The position numbers and the translations under genes were made by a program. Positions 53,704 through 61,835 of a DNA stretch of 64,000 nt are shown here, one piece after another. The DNA comes from Tsuneonella litorea (GTDB lineage: Bacteria; Pseudomonadota; Alphaproteobacteria; Sphingomonadales; Sphingomonadaceae), in assembly GCF_025154015.1 (NCBI RefSeq), contig NZ_JAOAMV010000004.1, forward strand, positions 310,001 to 374,000, given 5' to 3'. Each line of letters starts with the position of its first letter. Within the stretch, counting starts at the first letter, position 1. The notes under the pieces were generated by a model. The model saw only the letters and a list, made by a program, of their open reading frames with translations, ran no database searches and was not told the origin of the DNA.

Positions 53704-53728
53704 TTCGAATCCCTCCGTCTCCGCCACC
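53704..53728 (+). repeat. attR, right end of the genomic island
   Basis: This is the second copy of the 25-bp repeat found at 8323-8347, identical in all positions. It is the T-arm-to-CCA end of a tRNA-Ser without the rest of the gene. The low-G+C island sequence stops exactly here. A pyrimidine-rich run typical of a tRNA terminator (53746-53757) follows. Confidence 0.93.
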
Positions 53729-53822
53729 GATCCTGGGCCCACCGCACGACCCCTCTTTTTTGGTCGGCTAGGGGCGAAATGGACCTTCCCGTTTACGCGC
53801 GCGCGCTGGACCTCCAGCCGGG

Positions 53823-54545
53823 TCAGGGAACGATCCTTTGGCCGTCCCATGCCCAGACCGCGCCAGAATCGCGCTCTTCCAGCCCCGCGACCACCGAGAG
53901 AAGATGCCGCGCGCTGGTCGCCGGCGAGAACAGGCTGCCGGGCGGAATCGATTTCCGGAACGGCAGTGACAAGGCGGTGTCGACGGTGCCGGGGTGCAGT
54001 CCGACCGCAATCGCCTGCGGATGCGTGCGGGCCAGCTCGATCGCGAGATTGGCGATGATCATGTTGAGCGCGGCCTTCGATGCGCGGTAGCTGTGCCACC
54101 CGCCCAGCCGGTTGTCGCCGATCGACCCCACCCGTGCCGACAGCGCGGCGAACACGCTGCGCCGATCGCGCGGAAAGGCGCCGACCATGTGTTTCGCGAT
54201 CAGGGCCGGTCCGATCGCGTTGACGCGGAATGCGGCCATCATCGCTTCGGTGCCAAGCGCCGCGAATTGCTTTTCGGGACGGTGCCGCCCGGTATGCAGC
54301 ATACCGGTCGCAACAATGACGAGGTCGACCGCCCCTTCGTGCGATATCGCCCGCGCACTGGCGGCGATCGATTCTTCGTCAAGGAGATCGAACGCGAACG
54401 GCCGGACGATAGGCGAGCGACGGGGCGCGGGCGCCCTGCTTCCTGCATGGATCGAGGCGTATTCGCCTGAGGAAACGAGGGCATCGACGAGCGCCTGGCC
54501 GATGCCCCCGGATGCGCCCCACACGGCCGCGCGCAGACCGCTCAT
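53823..54545 (-). CDS. SDR-family oxidoreductase (CsgA-like)
   Basis: This 240-residue NAD(P)-dependent oxidoreductase has the Rossmann motif AAVWGASGGIGQALVDALV, VDLVIVATGMLH, the catalytic Ser in FAALSARVGSIGDNRLGGW and YRASKAALN. The WHSYRASKAALNM context and AVGLHPGTVDTALSLPF are typical of the C-factor-like SDR group whose substrates are mostly unknown. It is the first chromosomal gene after attR. Its stop lies 95 bp from the repeat. High G+C matches the chromosome rather than the island end. Confidence 0.9.
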   Translation of the reverse strand: MSGLRAAVWGASGGIGQALVDALVSSGEYASIHAGSRAPAPRRSPIVRPFAFDLLDEESIAASARAISHEGAVDLVIVATGMLHTGRHRPEKQFAALGTEAMMAAFRVNAIGPALIAKHMVGAFPRDRRSVFAALSARVGSIGDNRLGGWHSYRASKAALNMIIANLAIELARTHPQAIAVGLHPGTVDTALSLPFRKSIPPGSLFSPATSARHLLSVVAGLEERDSGAVWAWDGQRIVP

Positions 54546-54678
54546 GCCGGGTTCCCGGCCACGCGGGCTGGCGCGAGCTCACCGAGTCGGGGAGTTCTCG
54601 GCGGTCGCGGGGGGCGTGCTGCACGAAGGGATGGGGGGTGGCGCTCCCTCGTGCAGCGCGGACGGGGAGTTCGCGCGC

Positions 54679-54774
54679 TCAAGCCAGGGCCGAAGCCAGC
54701 AGGCCGAGGTGCGCCATGACCGCGATAGCGGCGGCCACGGAAAGTTTCCTGGAAGCGAAGGGTCCTTCGATCAT
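54679..54774 (-). CDS. Possible 31-residue single-pass membrane peptide
   Basis: From ATG 54774 (GAGGAC upstream) the frame reads MIEGPFASRKLSVAAAIAVM and then AHLGLLASALA before TGA. It is one hydrophobic helix with a basic start. The 282-bp gap otherwise holds only an imperfect hairpin (CTGCACGAAGGG with CCCTCGTGCAG, 54621-54657). Evidence for translation is limited to the ribosome site and composition. Confidence 0.35.
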   Translation of the reverse strand: MIEGPFASRKLSVAAAIAVMAHLGLLASALA

Positions 54775-54827
54775 CGACTAGTCCTCGATTGGGCGGGCCG
54801 GCGATCCGCCTGAGAAGCGAAAGAGCG

Positions 54828-55193
54828 TCAGTCCCATTGCCGCGCCAGCACCAAGAACGCGCGGGGCCGCCGGGCCGCGGCGATATAGGTCGCGACCGTC
54901 GTCGCTGCCGCCCCGAACAGGACCGCGTGACCAATAAGGCTGACCGCAAGTACGGTGTAACTCCCGACCGCAACAGAAAAAGCGATCGCCCACATCCAGC
55001 CGAGAATTTGCAGAACCATATGCCGCACGTTGAAATCCGGGATATGACGAAGCGGGCTGACCTCGTGATTGAACACGAAGTTCCATGCATGAATGACAAA
55101 TTTTCGCACTCGGCCGCTCCTCTCGATTACACCGGCAATTCCGGCATCTTCATTTGTCCTTGACATACCAGGACGACGAGGCCGGTCATACAT
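54828..55193 (-). CDS. Two-helix membrane protein of unknown function
   Basis: The 121-residue protein has a polar N-terminus (MYDRPRRPGMSRTNEDAGIAG), a conserved-looking NFVFNHEVSPLRHIPDFNVRHMVLQILGWMW and two hydrophobic helices (about 67-87 AIAFSVAVGSYTVLAVSLIG and 85-105). It ends in a basic tail. The family is unknown to me; it recalls small proteins that sit next to FAD oxidoreductases in Sphingomonadales. ATG 55193 has AAAGG before it and overlaps the end of the upstream FAD gene by 8 bp; ATG 55166 would give a shorter form. Confidence 0.55.
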   Translation of the reverse strand: MYDRPRRPGMSRTNEDAGIAGVIERSGRVRKFVIHAWNFVFNHEVSPLRHIPDFNVRHMVLQILGWMWAIAFSVAVGSYTVLAVSLIGHAVLFGAAATTVATYIAAARRPRAFLVLARQWD

Positions 55194-56190
55194 GACCTTT
55201 GGTGTAGGTCGGTCCGTCCCTTGCCGTTGCTCCGCGTGCCAGCGGCGCCCCGCAAGCCGTAGCAAGGCATTGCCGGGCGAGATCGCGCCCTGAAAGCCAT
55301 GCGCATTCGACCCGCGGACCCAGCAGCCAGTCGCCGCACGCGCCAAGGCCGATGTCGCCGTTCCACAGGGCGCCATCGCCGGTCCCGGCCGAAAGTGCGT
55401 AGCGCCAGCGATGGGCCGCGGCGGCGACGGGATCGGGAACAGGCGACGCGGTGGCACTGGCAAGCGCCGCCAGAAGCAGCTCGGCGACTTCTTCCGGCGC
55501 GTGTTCGATCCGTTCGCCGGACCACTGCGCGCTCGCCTGGACGACCCACGTCTCGGGTTCGGGACGGCCCGGCTTGGCGCTGTTGCGGGCGGCCCAGGCC
55601 AGCGCTCCCTGGCCGCGGATCACCGGGGGCAGGCCGCCAAGAGGCCGGTCGAACACGAACATCCCGGTCCAGCACGGCTGCGAGCGGGCATTCAGCGCGG
55701 CTCGCATCATCGCGAAATCGTGCAGGGCCAGCAGCGGCACGGCCTGTTCAGCCGGGATCGCGAGGACCACCGCGTCGTACGGTCCGGCCGGGCCGCGCGC
55801 GCCGGCCAGGTGCCACTGGCCGTCGCGCCGCTCCAGGTGCTTGACCAGCCAGGCCCAGGAAACCCGGTGCGACGACGCCATCTGCCGGATGACCGCGTTC
55901 ATCCCCGGGATACCGACCCACGCATCATCTCCACCCGGAGGCCACGGCGCGGCGATGCCCGTCCCGGCCCACACGCGCACGAGCTGCCGGAACGCCGCGT
56001 CGCGCGCGGTGAAATACTGCGCGCCGTGGTCGAGCGTCACCTCGCCGAGCGGCGTCTGCCACCTGCGGGTGGACATTCGGCCGCCCGCGCCCCGGCCCTT
56101 GTCGAACAGCTCGACCTCGTGGCCGGCGGCGACAAGAGCATCGGCGCAGGCAAGGCCCGCCATGCCGGCTCCGATGACGGCAAAACGCAT
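55186..56190 (-). CDS. FAD-dependent amine oxidase-like protein (renalase type)
   Basis: The 334-residue flavoprotein opens RFAVIGAGMAGLACADALVAAGHEVELFDKGRGAGGRMSTRR, a dinucleotide-binding motif with the RxGGR-like loop of amine oxidases. It then has VTLDHGAQYFTAR, the SAGTGDGALWNGDIGLGACGDWLLG segment near the C-terminus and a short variable tail. This architecture (about 330 residues, GAQYF motif) matches bacterial renalase-like proteins, some of which oxidise isomers of NAD(P)H. The substrate is not known here. It is 6 bp downstream of folE on the same strand. Confidence 0.85.
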   Translation of the reverse strand: MRFAVIGAGMAGLACADALVAAGHEVELFDKGRGAGGRMSTRRWQTPLGEVTLDHGAQYFTARDAAFRQLVRVWAGTGIAAPWPPGGDDAWVGIPGMNAVIRQMASSHRVSWAWLVKHLERRDGQWHLAGARGPAGPYDAVVLAIPAEQAVPLLALHDFAMMRAALNARSQPCWTGMFVFDRPLGGLPPVIRGQGALAWAARNSAKPGRPEPETWVVQASAQWSGERIEHAPEEVAELLLAALASATASPVPDPVAAAAHRWRYALSAGTGDGALWNGDIGLGACGDWLLGPRVECAWLSGRDLARQCLATACGAPLARGATARDGPTYTKGHV

Positions 56191-56196
56191 GACGGG

Positions 56197-56814
56197 TCAG
56201 CGGCCGCCGTTGACCAATGACAGGACTTCGCGCCGGCTGTCGGGGTCGTCGAGGAAACATCCGAGCATCCGGCTGGTGATCATGCCCACGCCGTGCGTCC
56301 TTACCCCGCGGCCGGTCATGCAGCCGTGCTGAGCCTCGATGATCACCGCCACCCCGCGGGGCTTGAGGTGGTCCCAGATCGCCTGGGCCACTTCGGCGGT
56401 CAGGCGTTCCTGGACCTGCAGGCGCGCCGCATATCCGTGGAGCACGCGCGCCAGCTTCGAGATGCCCACCACCCTGTTCGCCGGAAGGTAGGCGATCGAC
56501 GCCTTGCCGGTGATCGGCGCCATGTGGTGTTCGCAATGCGACTGGAACGGGATATCCCGCAGCAGCACGATCTCATCGTACCCACCCACTTCCTCGAAGG
56601 TTCTCGACAGGTGCCCTGCCGGGTCCTCCTCGTAGCCCCGGCAATACTCGCGCCAGGCACGCGCGACGCGCCTGGGAGTATCCCGCAGCCCCTCGCGGTC
56701 CGGGTCGTCGCCGGCCCAGCGGATGAGGTTTCGGATCGATTCCTCGACGTGCTGGGGAACGAGCAGGGCCTCGTCCGCCGGTGCGAGGTCGGCGTGTCTG
56801 GTCAGGTAGTTCAT
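56197..56814 (-). CDS. folE: GTP cyclohydrolase I
   Basis: The 205-residue enzyme converts GTP to dihydroneopterin triphosphate, the first step of folate synthesis. Zinc-binding residues are in SHCEHHMAPITGKASIAYLP (Cys and His) and EAQHGCMTGRGV (second Cys). Substrate motifs GISKLARVL and RLQVQERLT are intact, and the N-terminal helical part (ESIRNLIRWAGDDPDREGLRDTPRRVARAW) is full length. It is close to the FAD gene downstream, and a small membrane gene lies upstream. Confidence 0.96.
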   Translation of the reverse strand: MNYLTRHADLAPADEALLVPQHVEESIRNLIRWAGDDPDREGLRDTPRRVARAWREYCRGYEEDPAGHLSRTFEEVGGYDEIVLLRDIPFQSHCEHHMAPITGKASIAYLPANRVVGISKLARVLHGYAARLQVQERLTAEVAQAIWDHLKPRGVAVIIEAQHGCMTGRGVRTHGVGMITSRMLGCFLDDPDSRREVLSLVNGGR

Positions 56815-56844
56815 GGTTATCCCTTCAACTCCGGCTTCGGATGC

Positions 56845-57135
56845 TCAATTGGCCGCCACCAGTGATCCCAGGAGCACGACCAGGAGGATCGCGGCGGCCT
56901 GGAACAGCACCCTTTGCGCCATCATGCGGTTCTGCTTCTCGCCGGGCCGGCTCCCGGACGCTTGCCCTGTCCGGCGAAGGTGCTCGGCATCCTTGAAGAA
57001 GGCGACCAGGCCCCGGACGAGCGCAACCACCACCGCGATGGCGAAGCCGGCGATCAGGAGGGTCAGAAAGAGCGTCAACGCGTTGTCTCCCGCCTCGTCA
57101 CCCCGGGCGGACGATCCCGCCGGGGCTTCGGGCAT
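56845..57135 (-). CDS. HIG1-like small twin-transmembrane protein
   Basis: The 96-residue protein has two helices (about 20-42 ALTLFLTLLIAGFAIAVVVALVRGLVAFF and 75-95 RVLFQAAAILLVVLLGSLVAA) joined by a polar loop containing the QNRMMAQRV motif, which matches the NKMMRARV signature of HIG1/RCF1 proteins. Relatives associate with cytochrome c oxidase. The gene is 30 bp upstream of folE on the same strand and divergent from the LOV regulator. Confidence 0.75.
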   Translation of the reverse strand: MPEAPAGSSARGDEAGDNALTLFLTLLIAGFAIAVVVALVRGLVAFFKDAEHLRRTGQASGSRPGEKQNRMMAQRVLFQAAAILLVVLLGSLVAAN

Positions 57136-57226
57136 TGCGCGTCATTCGCCGCGCGGGCTCGCCCTGCCAACATGACCAAAGGGGCACTTCACGCGGCAAG
57201 GGCTTTGCCCTAGGCTCCACGCGGCC

Positions 57227-57817
57227 ATGTCACTGTCGCTCATGATCGGGTCCAGCCCCATCGCCGCCGTGATCAGCGACCCCCGGCTGCCCGACAATCC
57301 CATCGTCGAATGCAACGCGGCGTTCGAGGCGCTGACCGGTTACCGCAGCGACGAGATCATCGGGCACAATTGCCGGTTCCTCGCGGGCCGGGACACCGAG
57401 CCGTGGCTGACCGAGATGCTGCGCAACGGCATTCGCCGCCGCCAGCCGGTGATGGTCGAGATCCTCAACTACAAGAAGGACGGCACGCCGTTCCGCAACG
57501 CCGTCATGGTGGCGCCGATCTTCGACGCAGAGGGTGAGCTCGAGTACTTCCTCGGCTCGCAGGTCGAGATCGCCGAGGACGTGGCGCGCGCCAACGACGC
57601 CCGCCGCAAGGCCGCGCACGACCGGGTGATGGAGCTGAGCAAGCGCCAGCAGGAGGTGCTGGTGCAGATGGCCGCGGGCAAGCTCAACAAGCAGATCGCC
57701 TACGAACTGGGCCTGAGCGAGAGGACGGTGAAGATGCACCGCGCGGCGGTGCTGTCCGCCCTCGGGGTCCGGACCAGCGCCGACGCCATCCGTCTGGCGG
57801 TCGAGGCGGGTTTCTGA
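57227..57817 (+). CDS. LOV-HTH blue-light-sensing regulator
   Basis: This 196-residue protein joins a LOV (PAS) domain to a LuxR-type DNA-binding domain. The photoactive cysteine is in the GHNCRFLAGRDTEP motif (canonical GRNCRFLQG) at about residue 50. The flavin-contact N and Q residues are recognisable in VEILNYKKDGTPFRNAVMVAPIFD and FLGSQVEI. The C-terminal HTH is LSKRQQEVLVQMAAGKLNKQIAYELGLSERTVKMHRAAVLSALGVRT. The layout is that of EL222 and similar LOV-HTH proteins, known from Erythrobacter. Blue light should expose the HTH. Target genes cannot be told; the divergent HIG1 gene is a candidate. Confidence 0.9.
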   Translation: MSLSLMIGSSPIAAVISDPRLPDNPIVECNAAFEALTGYRSDEIIGHNCRFLAGRDTEPWLTEMLRNGIRRRQPVMVEILNYKKDGTPFRNAVMVAPIFDAEGELEYFLGSQVEIAEDVARANDARRKAAHDRVMELSKRQQEVLVQMAAGKLNKQIAYELGLSERTVKMHRAAVLSALGVRTSADAIRLAVEAGF

Positions 57818-57854
57818 CCGCCAGAGCGGGTCGGGCGCCCGCGGCCCACCCGCG

Positions 57855-59243
57855 CTAGGAGCCGGCGCGGCCCCCGAGGTCTTCGAGGATGTCGGCGGTC
57901 CATTGCTGGATGTTCTGCCGGCGAACGCACTCCACCATCGGTTTCCAGCGCGCGATGCGCTCGTCGCGCGGCATGTCGAGCGCATCGCGGATCGCCGAGG
58001 CGATGTCGTCGGGGCTGTGGGGGTTCACCAGCAGGGCCTCGGTCAGCTGCTGTGCCGCACCGGCGAAGCGGCTGAGGATGAGCACGCCGGGATCGTCCGG
58101 GTCCTGCGCCGCGACATATTCCTTGGCCACCAGGTTCATCCCGTCCCGCAATGGAGTCACCAGCCCGATCTTCGAGGCGAAATAGACCCCCGTCAGCTCG
58201 GCCAGCGAGTGGCCCTGGTTGACGTAGCGGATCGGCACCATGTCGACCTGGCTGAGCGCGCCGTTGATCTGGCCGGTTTTCTGTTCGAGCAGCGTGCGGA
58301 TCTGCTGGTACGAGCCGATCGCCTCGCGGCTGGGCGGCGCGATCTGGATGAACACCAGGTCCTTCACCCGGTCCGGATACCGGTCGAAGAACCGGGCGAC
58401 CCCGTCCATCCGTTCCGGCAGGCCCTTGGAATAATCGAGCCGGTCGACTCCGATCATCGCCGTGCGATGGCGCGTGCTGGCGAAGACCCGCTGGGCCATC
58501 TGTCGCGCCTCGCCGGTCTGCGCCTGCGATGTCAGGTGATCGAAATCGATCCCGATCGGATAGGCGCGCGCGACGGTCGTGCGCCCTTCCAGCGTCACCG
58601 TCCCTCGCGCCGCGTCGACCTTCGCACCCAGCTCGCGCTGGCAGTAGTGGAAGAAGCTCTCGAGCCATTCGCCCGACTGGAAGCCGACGACATCGTATTC
58701 GAGCAGCGTGCGCACGAGCCGCTGGTGGAACGGGAGCGAAACGAGCAGCCGCGTCGGCGGCCAGGGAATGTGCAGGAAGAACGCCATGCGGTTCTTCACG
58801 CCGCGCCGCCGCAGGTTCTCGCCCAGCGGGATCAGGTGGTAATCGTGGACCCAGACGAGGTCGTCGGCCTCGATCAGCGGGGCGACGGCGTCGGCGAAGA
58901 GTTCGTTGACACGCTCGTAGCCCCTGCCGGTGGCGAGCTCGTAGCGGGCGAGGTCGAGGCGATAGTGGAACAGCGGCCAGAGCGTCTCGTTCGCGTAGCC
59001 GTAGTAGTATTCCTCGACGTCCTGCGGAGAGAGGTCGATGGTCGCGAAGGTGACGTTGTCGCGCACCTGCGTGCTGGGCTGCGCCGCCGGGTCGGCGCTT
59101 TCCTCGCCCGACCAGCCGAACCACAGCCCGCCCTTTTTCTTGAGCGCGGCATCGAGTGCCCCGGCCAGCCCACCCTGGGCCCCGGCGGCCCCGCGTGCGC
59201 TGGGGACCGCGACGCGGTTGGAGATGACCACCAGGCGGCTCAT
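57855..59243 (-). CDS. otsA: Trehalose-6-phosphate synthase
   Basis: The 462-residue GT20 enzyme joins UDP-glucose and glucose 6-phosphate. It starts SRLVVISNRVAVPSARGAAGAQGGLAGALDAALKKKGGLWFGWSG, has WVHDYHLIPLGENLRRRGV, FFLHIPWPP, VGFQSGEWL and VDRLDYSKGLPERM, and the C-terminal LVTPLRDGMNLVAKEYVAAQDPDDPGVLILSRFAGAA that binds the nucleotide sugar. All key residues are visible. The ATG at 59243 overlaps the stop of the GH15 gene by 4 bp, so the three-gene operon otsB-GH15-otsA is transcribed right to left. Trehalose here probably serves osmotic protection. Confidence 0.96.
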   Translation of the reverse strand: MSRLVVISNRVAVPSARGAAGAQGGLAGALDAALKKKGGLWFGWSGEESADPAAQPSTQVRDNVTFATIDLSPQDVEEYYYGYANETLWPLFHYRLDLARYELATGRGYERVNELFADAVAPLIEADDLVWVHDYHLIPLGENLRRRGVKNRMAFFLHIPWPPTRLLVSLPFHQRLVRTLLEYDVVGFQSGEWLESFFHYCQRELGAKVDAARGTVTLEGRTTVARAYPIGIDFDHLTSQAQTGEARQMAQRVFASTRHRTAMIGVDRLDYSKGLPERMDGVARFFDRYPDRVKDLVFIQIAPPSREAIGSYQQIRTLLEQKTGQINGALSQVDMVPIRYVNQGHSLAELTGVYFASKIGLVTPLRDGMNLVAKEYVAAQDPDDPGVLILSRFAGAAQQLTEALLVNPHSPDDIASAIRDALDMPRDERIARWKPMVECVRRQNIQQWTADILEDLGGRAGS

Positions 59244-61036
59244 CGCACGGCGCTCCAGCTTTTCGACAGCAGCCCCGCGCAATTGATCACGCCGACCAGC
59301 GAATAGGTCTGCGGGAAGTTGCCCCACAGCTCCCCGGTCTCAAAGTCCATGTCCTCGCTCAGCAGGCCCGAGGCCGTCGTGTGCCCGAGCATCGTGGTGA
59401 ACAGCGCGCGCGCCTCGTCCTTGCGGCCCGACCGGGCGAGCGCGTCGATCAGCCAAAAGGTGCAGATGTTGAAGGCGGTTTCGGGAGCGCCGAAGTCGTC
59501 TTCCTTGGCATAGCGGAGCATATGCTCGCCGCGGCGCAGCGCAGCCTCGACCGCCGTGAAGGTCGAGCGGAAGCGCGCGTCGTCCGGTTCGCAGAAGCGC
59601 AGTTCGAGCAGCTGCAGCAGGCTCGCATCGAGATAGTCGCTCTCGAAGCTCGCGCCGTAGTGACCGCCCTCGTCGTCTTCCACCCAGGCCTCCCGATCGA
59701 TCGTCTCGCGGATCGCATCGGCGCGCTGTGTCCACAGGGCCGCGCGGTCGCCCTTGCCGAGATGCCGGGCGACGTTGGCCAGACGATCGCAGGCGGCCCA
59801 GCTCATCGCGGCCGAATAGGTGTGGACTTCCTGGCGGGTGCGGAACTCCCACAGGCCGGCATCGGGCTGGTCGTGCATCGCCCACGCCATCTCGCCGACT
59901 TCCTCGAGGCTGGCGAAGTCACGCTCGTCGGCCATGCGCAGGAGACGGCGATCGAAGAACGCCTGTGCGGTCGGCAGGACGATCTGGCCGTAGCAGTCGT
60001 GCTGGACCTGGTGATAGGCGGCGTTGCCGATGCGCACCGGCCCCATCCCGCGATAGCCGGCAAGCTGGTCGGCTATGCTTTCGGTGAGCTGCGTCTCGCC
60101 CATCACCGAGTAGAGCGGCTGGATCTGCCCGCCGCGCGAATCATCGACGATGTTGCGCAGGTAGGCGAGGTACTTTTCCAACACGTCGAGCGCGCCGAGA
60201 CGATTGAGCGCCTGCACCGTGTAATAGGAATCGCGGATCCAGCAGTAGCGGTAATCCCAGTTCCGCTCGCTGCCCGGCGCCTCGGGTATCGAAGTGGTGA
60301 GCGCGGCGACGATCGCGCCGGTTTCCTCGTGCTGGCACAGCTTGAGCGTGATCGCGCAGCGGATCACCTCGTCCTGCCATTCGAAAGGCGTCGCCAGGCT
60401 GCGCACCCACAGTTGCCAGTACTTGCGGGTCTGCTCCTCCATCTGGCGGACCTCGGCCCGGATGTTGCCGCTGAACGGCTCGTCCGGCCCGAAGAAGAAG
60501 TGCTGGTCGCTCTCGACGCGGTAGGCCCGGCCTTCGAGGACGGTGCCCACCGGCGCGTCGGTGCTGAGGCGCAGCGAATGGTCTCCGGTGAGGAAGCGGA
60601 CGTGATTGGTCCCCGCGGTCGTCGGCGCTTCGCGCTGGCCGTACCCGTGCATCGGCCGCAGCCTGACCCTGAGCCGGGGCGCACCGGCGACGGGACGGAC
60701 CACGCGGACGAAGGCGACCGGACGATACATCCGGCCCGACCGCTCGAACCGGGGGCAGAAATCGGTGATTTCGACCGCACTCCCGTCCTTCGCCTCGAGC
60801 CGGGTGACGAGGATCGGCGTATTGCGCACGTAGTGCTGCGACGCGCTCACCTGCTCCTCGAGCTCGAAGCGCCAGACGCCGCTGTCCTGCCGATCGCCGT
60901 TGACCAGCGCACAGAAGACCGGGTCGCCGTCGACCCTGGGCACGCACCCCCAGACGAGTCCGGCTTCCGCATCGATCAGTCCGGTGACCTGGCAGTTACC
61001 TATCGGCCAGAGTTCGAGCGATGGCTGCATCGTCAT
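59240..61036 (-). CDS. Glycoside hydrolase family 15 protein (glucoamylase/trehalase-like)
   Basis: The 598-residue protein consists of an N-terminal beta domain (QPSLELWPIGNCQVTGLIDAEAGLVWGCVPRVDGDPVFCALV) and an (alpha/alpha)6 barrel containing APGSERNWDYRYCWIRDSYYTVQALNRLG, the GH15 motif with the catalytic Glu/Asp region, and EEVGEMAWAMHDQPDAGLWEFRTR. Members act on maltose-type glucans or trehalose. In alphaproteobacteria this subtype often accompanies ots genes, so trehalase activity is a fair guess. It overlaps otsB and otsA by 4 bp on both sides. No signal peptide is seen, so the protein is cytoplasmic. Confidence 0.9.
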   Translation of the reverse strand: MTMQPSLELWPIGNCQVTGLIDAEAGLVWGCVPRVDGDPVFCALVNGDRQDSGVWRFELEEQVSASQHYVRNTPILVTRLEAKDGSAVEITDFCPRFERSGRMYRPVAFVRVVRPVAGAPRLRVRLRPMHGYGQREAPTTAGTNHVRFLTGDHSLRLSTDAPVGTVLEGRAYRVESDQHFFFGPDEPFSGNIRAEVRQMEEQTRKYWQLWVRSLATPFEWQDEVIRCAITLKLCQHEETGAIVAALTTSIPEAPGSERNWDYRYCWIRDSYYTVQALNRLGALDVLEKYLAYLRNIVDDSRGGQIQPLYSVMGETQLTESIADQLAGYRGMGPVRIGNAAYHQVQHDCYGQIVLPTAQAFFDRRLLRMADERDFASLEEVGEMAWAMHDQPDAGLWEFRTRQEVHTYSAAMSWAACDRLANVARHLGKGDRAALWTQRADAIRETIDREAWVEDDEGGHYGASFESDYLDASLLQLLELRFCEPDDARFRSTFTAVEAALRRGEHMLRYAKEDDFGAPETAFNICTFWLIDALARSGRKDEARALFTTMLGHTTASGLLSEDMDFETGELWGNFPQTYSLVGVINCAGLLSKSWSAVR

Positions 61037-61773
61037 GCGCCGAGCCAGGCGAGCACGTCGTCGGGACCCGCGAGCGCATAGCGCGCGGTCGGCGATTTTC
61101 GTTCGCCGACCGCGATTCCAAAGCCGCCGAATCGTTCGCACGCGGCAAACCCGTCCTCGTCGGTCACGTCGTCGCCGACGAACACCGGCCGGCTGCCGGC
61201 AAACGGCGCCTCCTGCATGATCGCGGCGACCGCGCGTCCCTTGTCGACGCCGGGGGCCACGACCTCGGCCACGAATTTCCCGCGCTTGACGGCCAGGCCG
61301 TGGCGGGCCGCTAGATCGTCGACAAAGGCCTGCGCGCGTTCTTCCCAGTGGGGGGCCGTGCGCCAGTGAAGCGCGGTGCCGAGAGTCTTCGCTTCGTGGA
61401 CCAGCCCGGCATCGCGGGCGAATTGAGCCAATTCATGTTGCACTGCAACCGGAACGACGCCGCTGCGGGCGATAGGTTCCCCCTCGCCCAGCCGCCGTTC
61501 GCCGCCGTGCGACCCGGCGCAGGCGATTGCGAGCGTTCCGCAGTGGCGCTCGAGGTCGGCGATCGACCGTCCGCTGACCAGCGCCAGCCGCCCGCCAAGC
61601 CGCGCGGACAGGTCCGCGAGAAGGTCCGGCAGCCCGTCGGGGACGACGATCCGGTCGGGATGGCCCGCAAGCGAGACGAGCGTTCCATCGAAATCGAGGA
61701 ACAGCGAAGCCGGACCGCCGTCCGACAGGCTCTCGAGCGGCGGCGGAGGGGGAAGATCGGCGCGGGGCTGCAT
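61033..61773 (-). CDS. otsB: Trehalose-6-phosphate phosphatase
   Basis: This 246-residue HAD-superfamily phosphatase removes phosphate from trehalose 6-phosphate. Motif I is SLFLDFDGTLVSLAG, motif II ALVSGRS, then CAGSHGGERRLG, and motifs III/IV are in VDKGRAVAAIMQEAPFAGSRPVFVGDDVTDEDGFAAC. It is the first gene of the trehalose operon. ATG 61773 is preferred because homologues begin shortly before the proline-rich stretch; ATG 61800 would add nine residues. Confidence 0.93.
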   Translation of the reverse strand: MQPRADLPPPPPLESLSDGGPASLFLDFDGTLVSLAGHPDRIVVPDGLPDLLADLSARLGGRLALVSGRSIADLERHCGTLAIACAGSHGGERRLGEGEPIARSGVVPVAVQHELAQFARDAGLVHEAKTLGTALHWRTAPHWEERAQAFVDDLAARHGLAVKRGKFVAEVVAPGVDKGRAVAAIMQEAPFAGSRPVFVGDDVTDEDGFAACERFGGFGIAVGERKSPTARYALAGPDDVLAWLGA

Positions 61774-61835
61774 GGGGCCGACATAGGGTCCCGGGACCAT
61801 CGGTCAACGTGCGGGCGGGAACGCGCCGCGGCGGG

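Noticed and set aside
53704-53728. A second tRNA-Ser gene at the right end of the island
   Set aside because: Only the last 25 bases are present; there is no acceptor 5' half, D arm or anticodon arm.
57903-61081. Two long plus-strand frames over otsA and the GH15 gene
   Set aside because: Both minus-strand genes have clear catalytic motifs and 4-bp overlaps; the plus frames have no start signals or recognisable domains.
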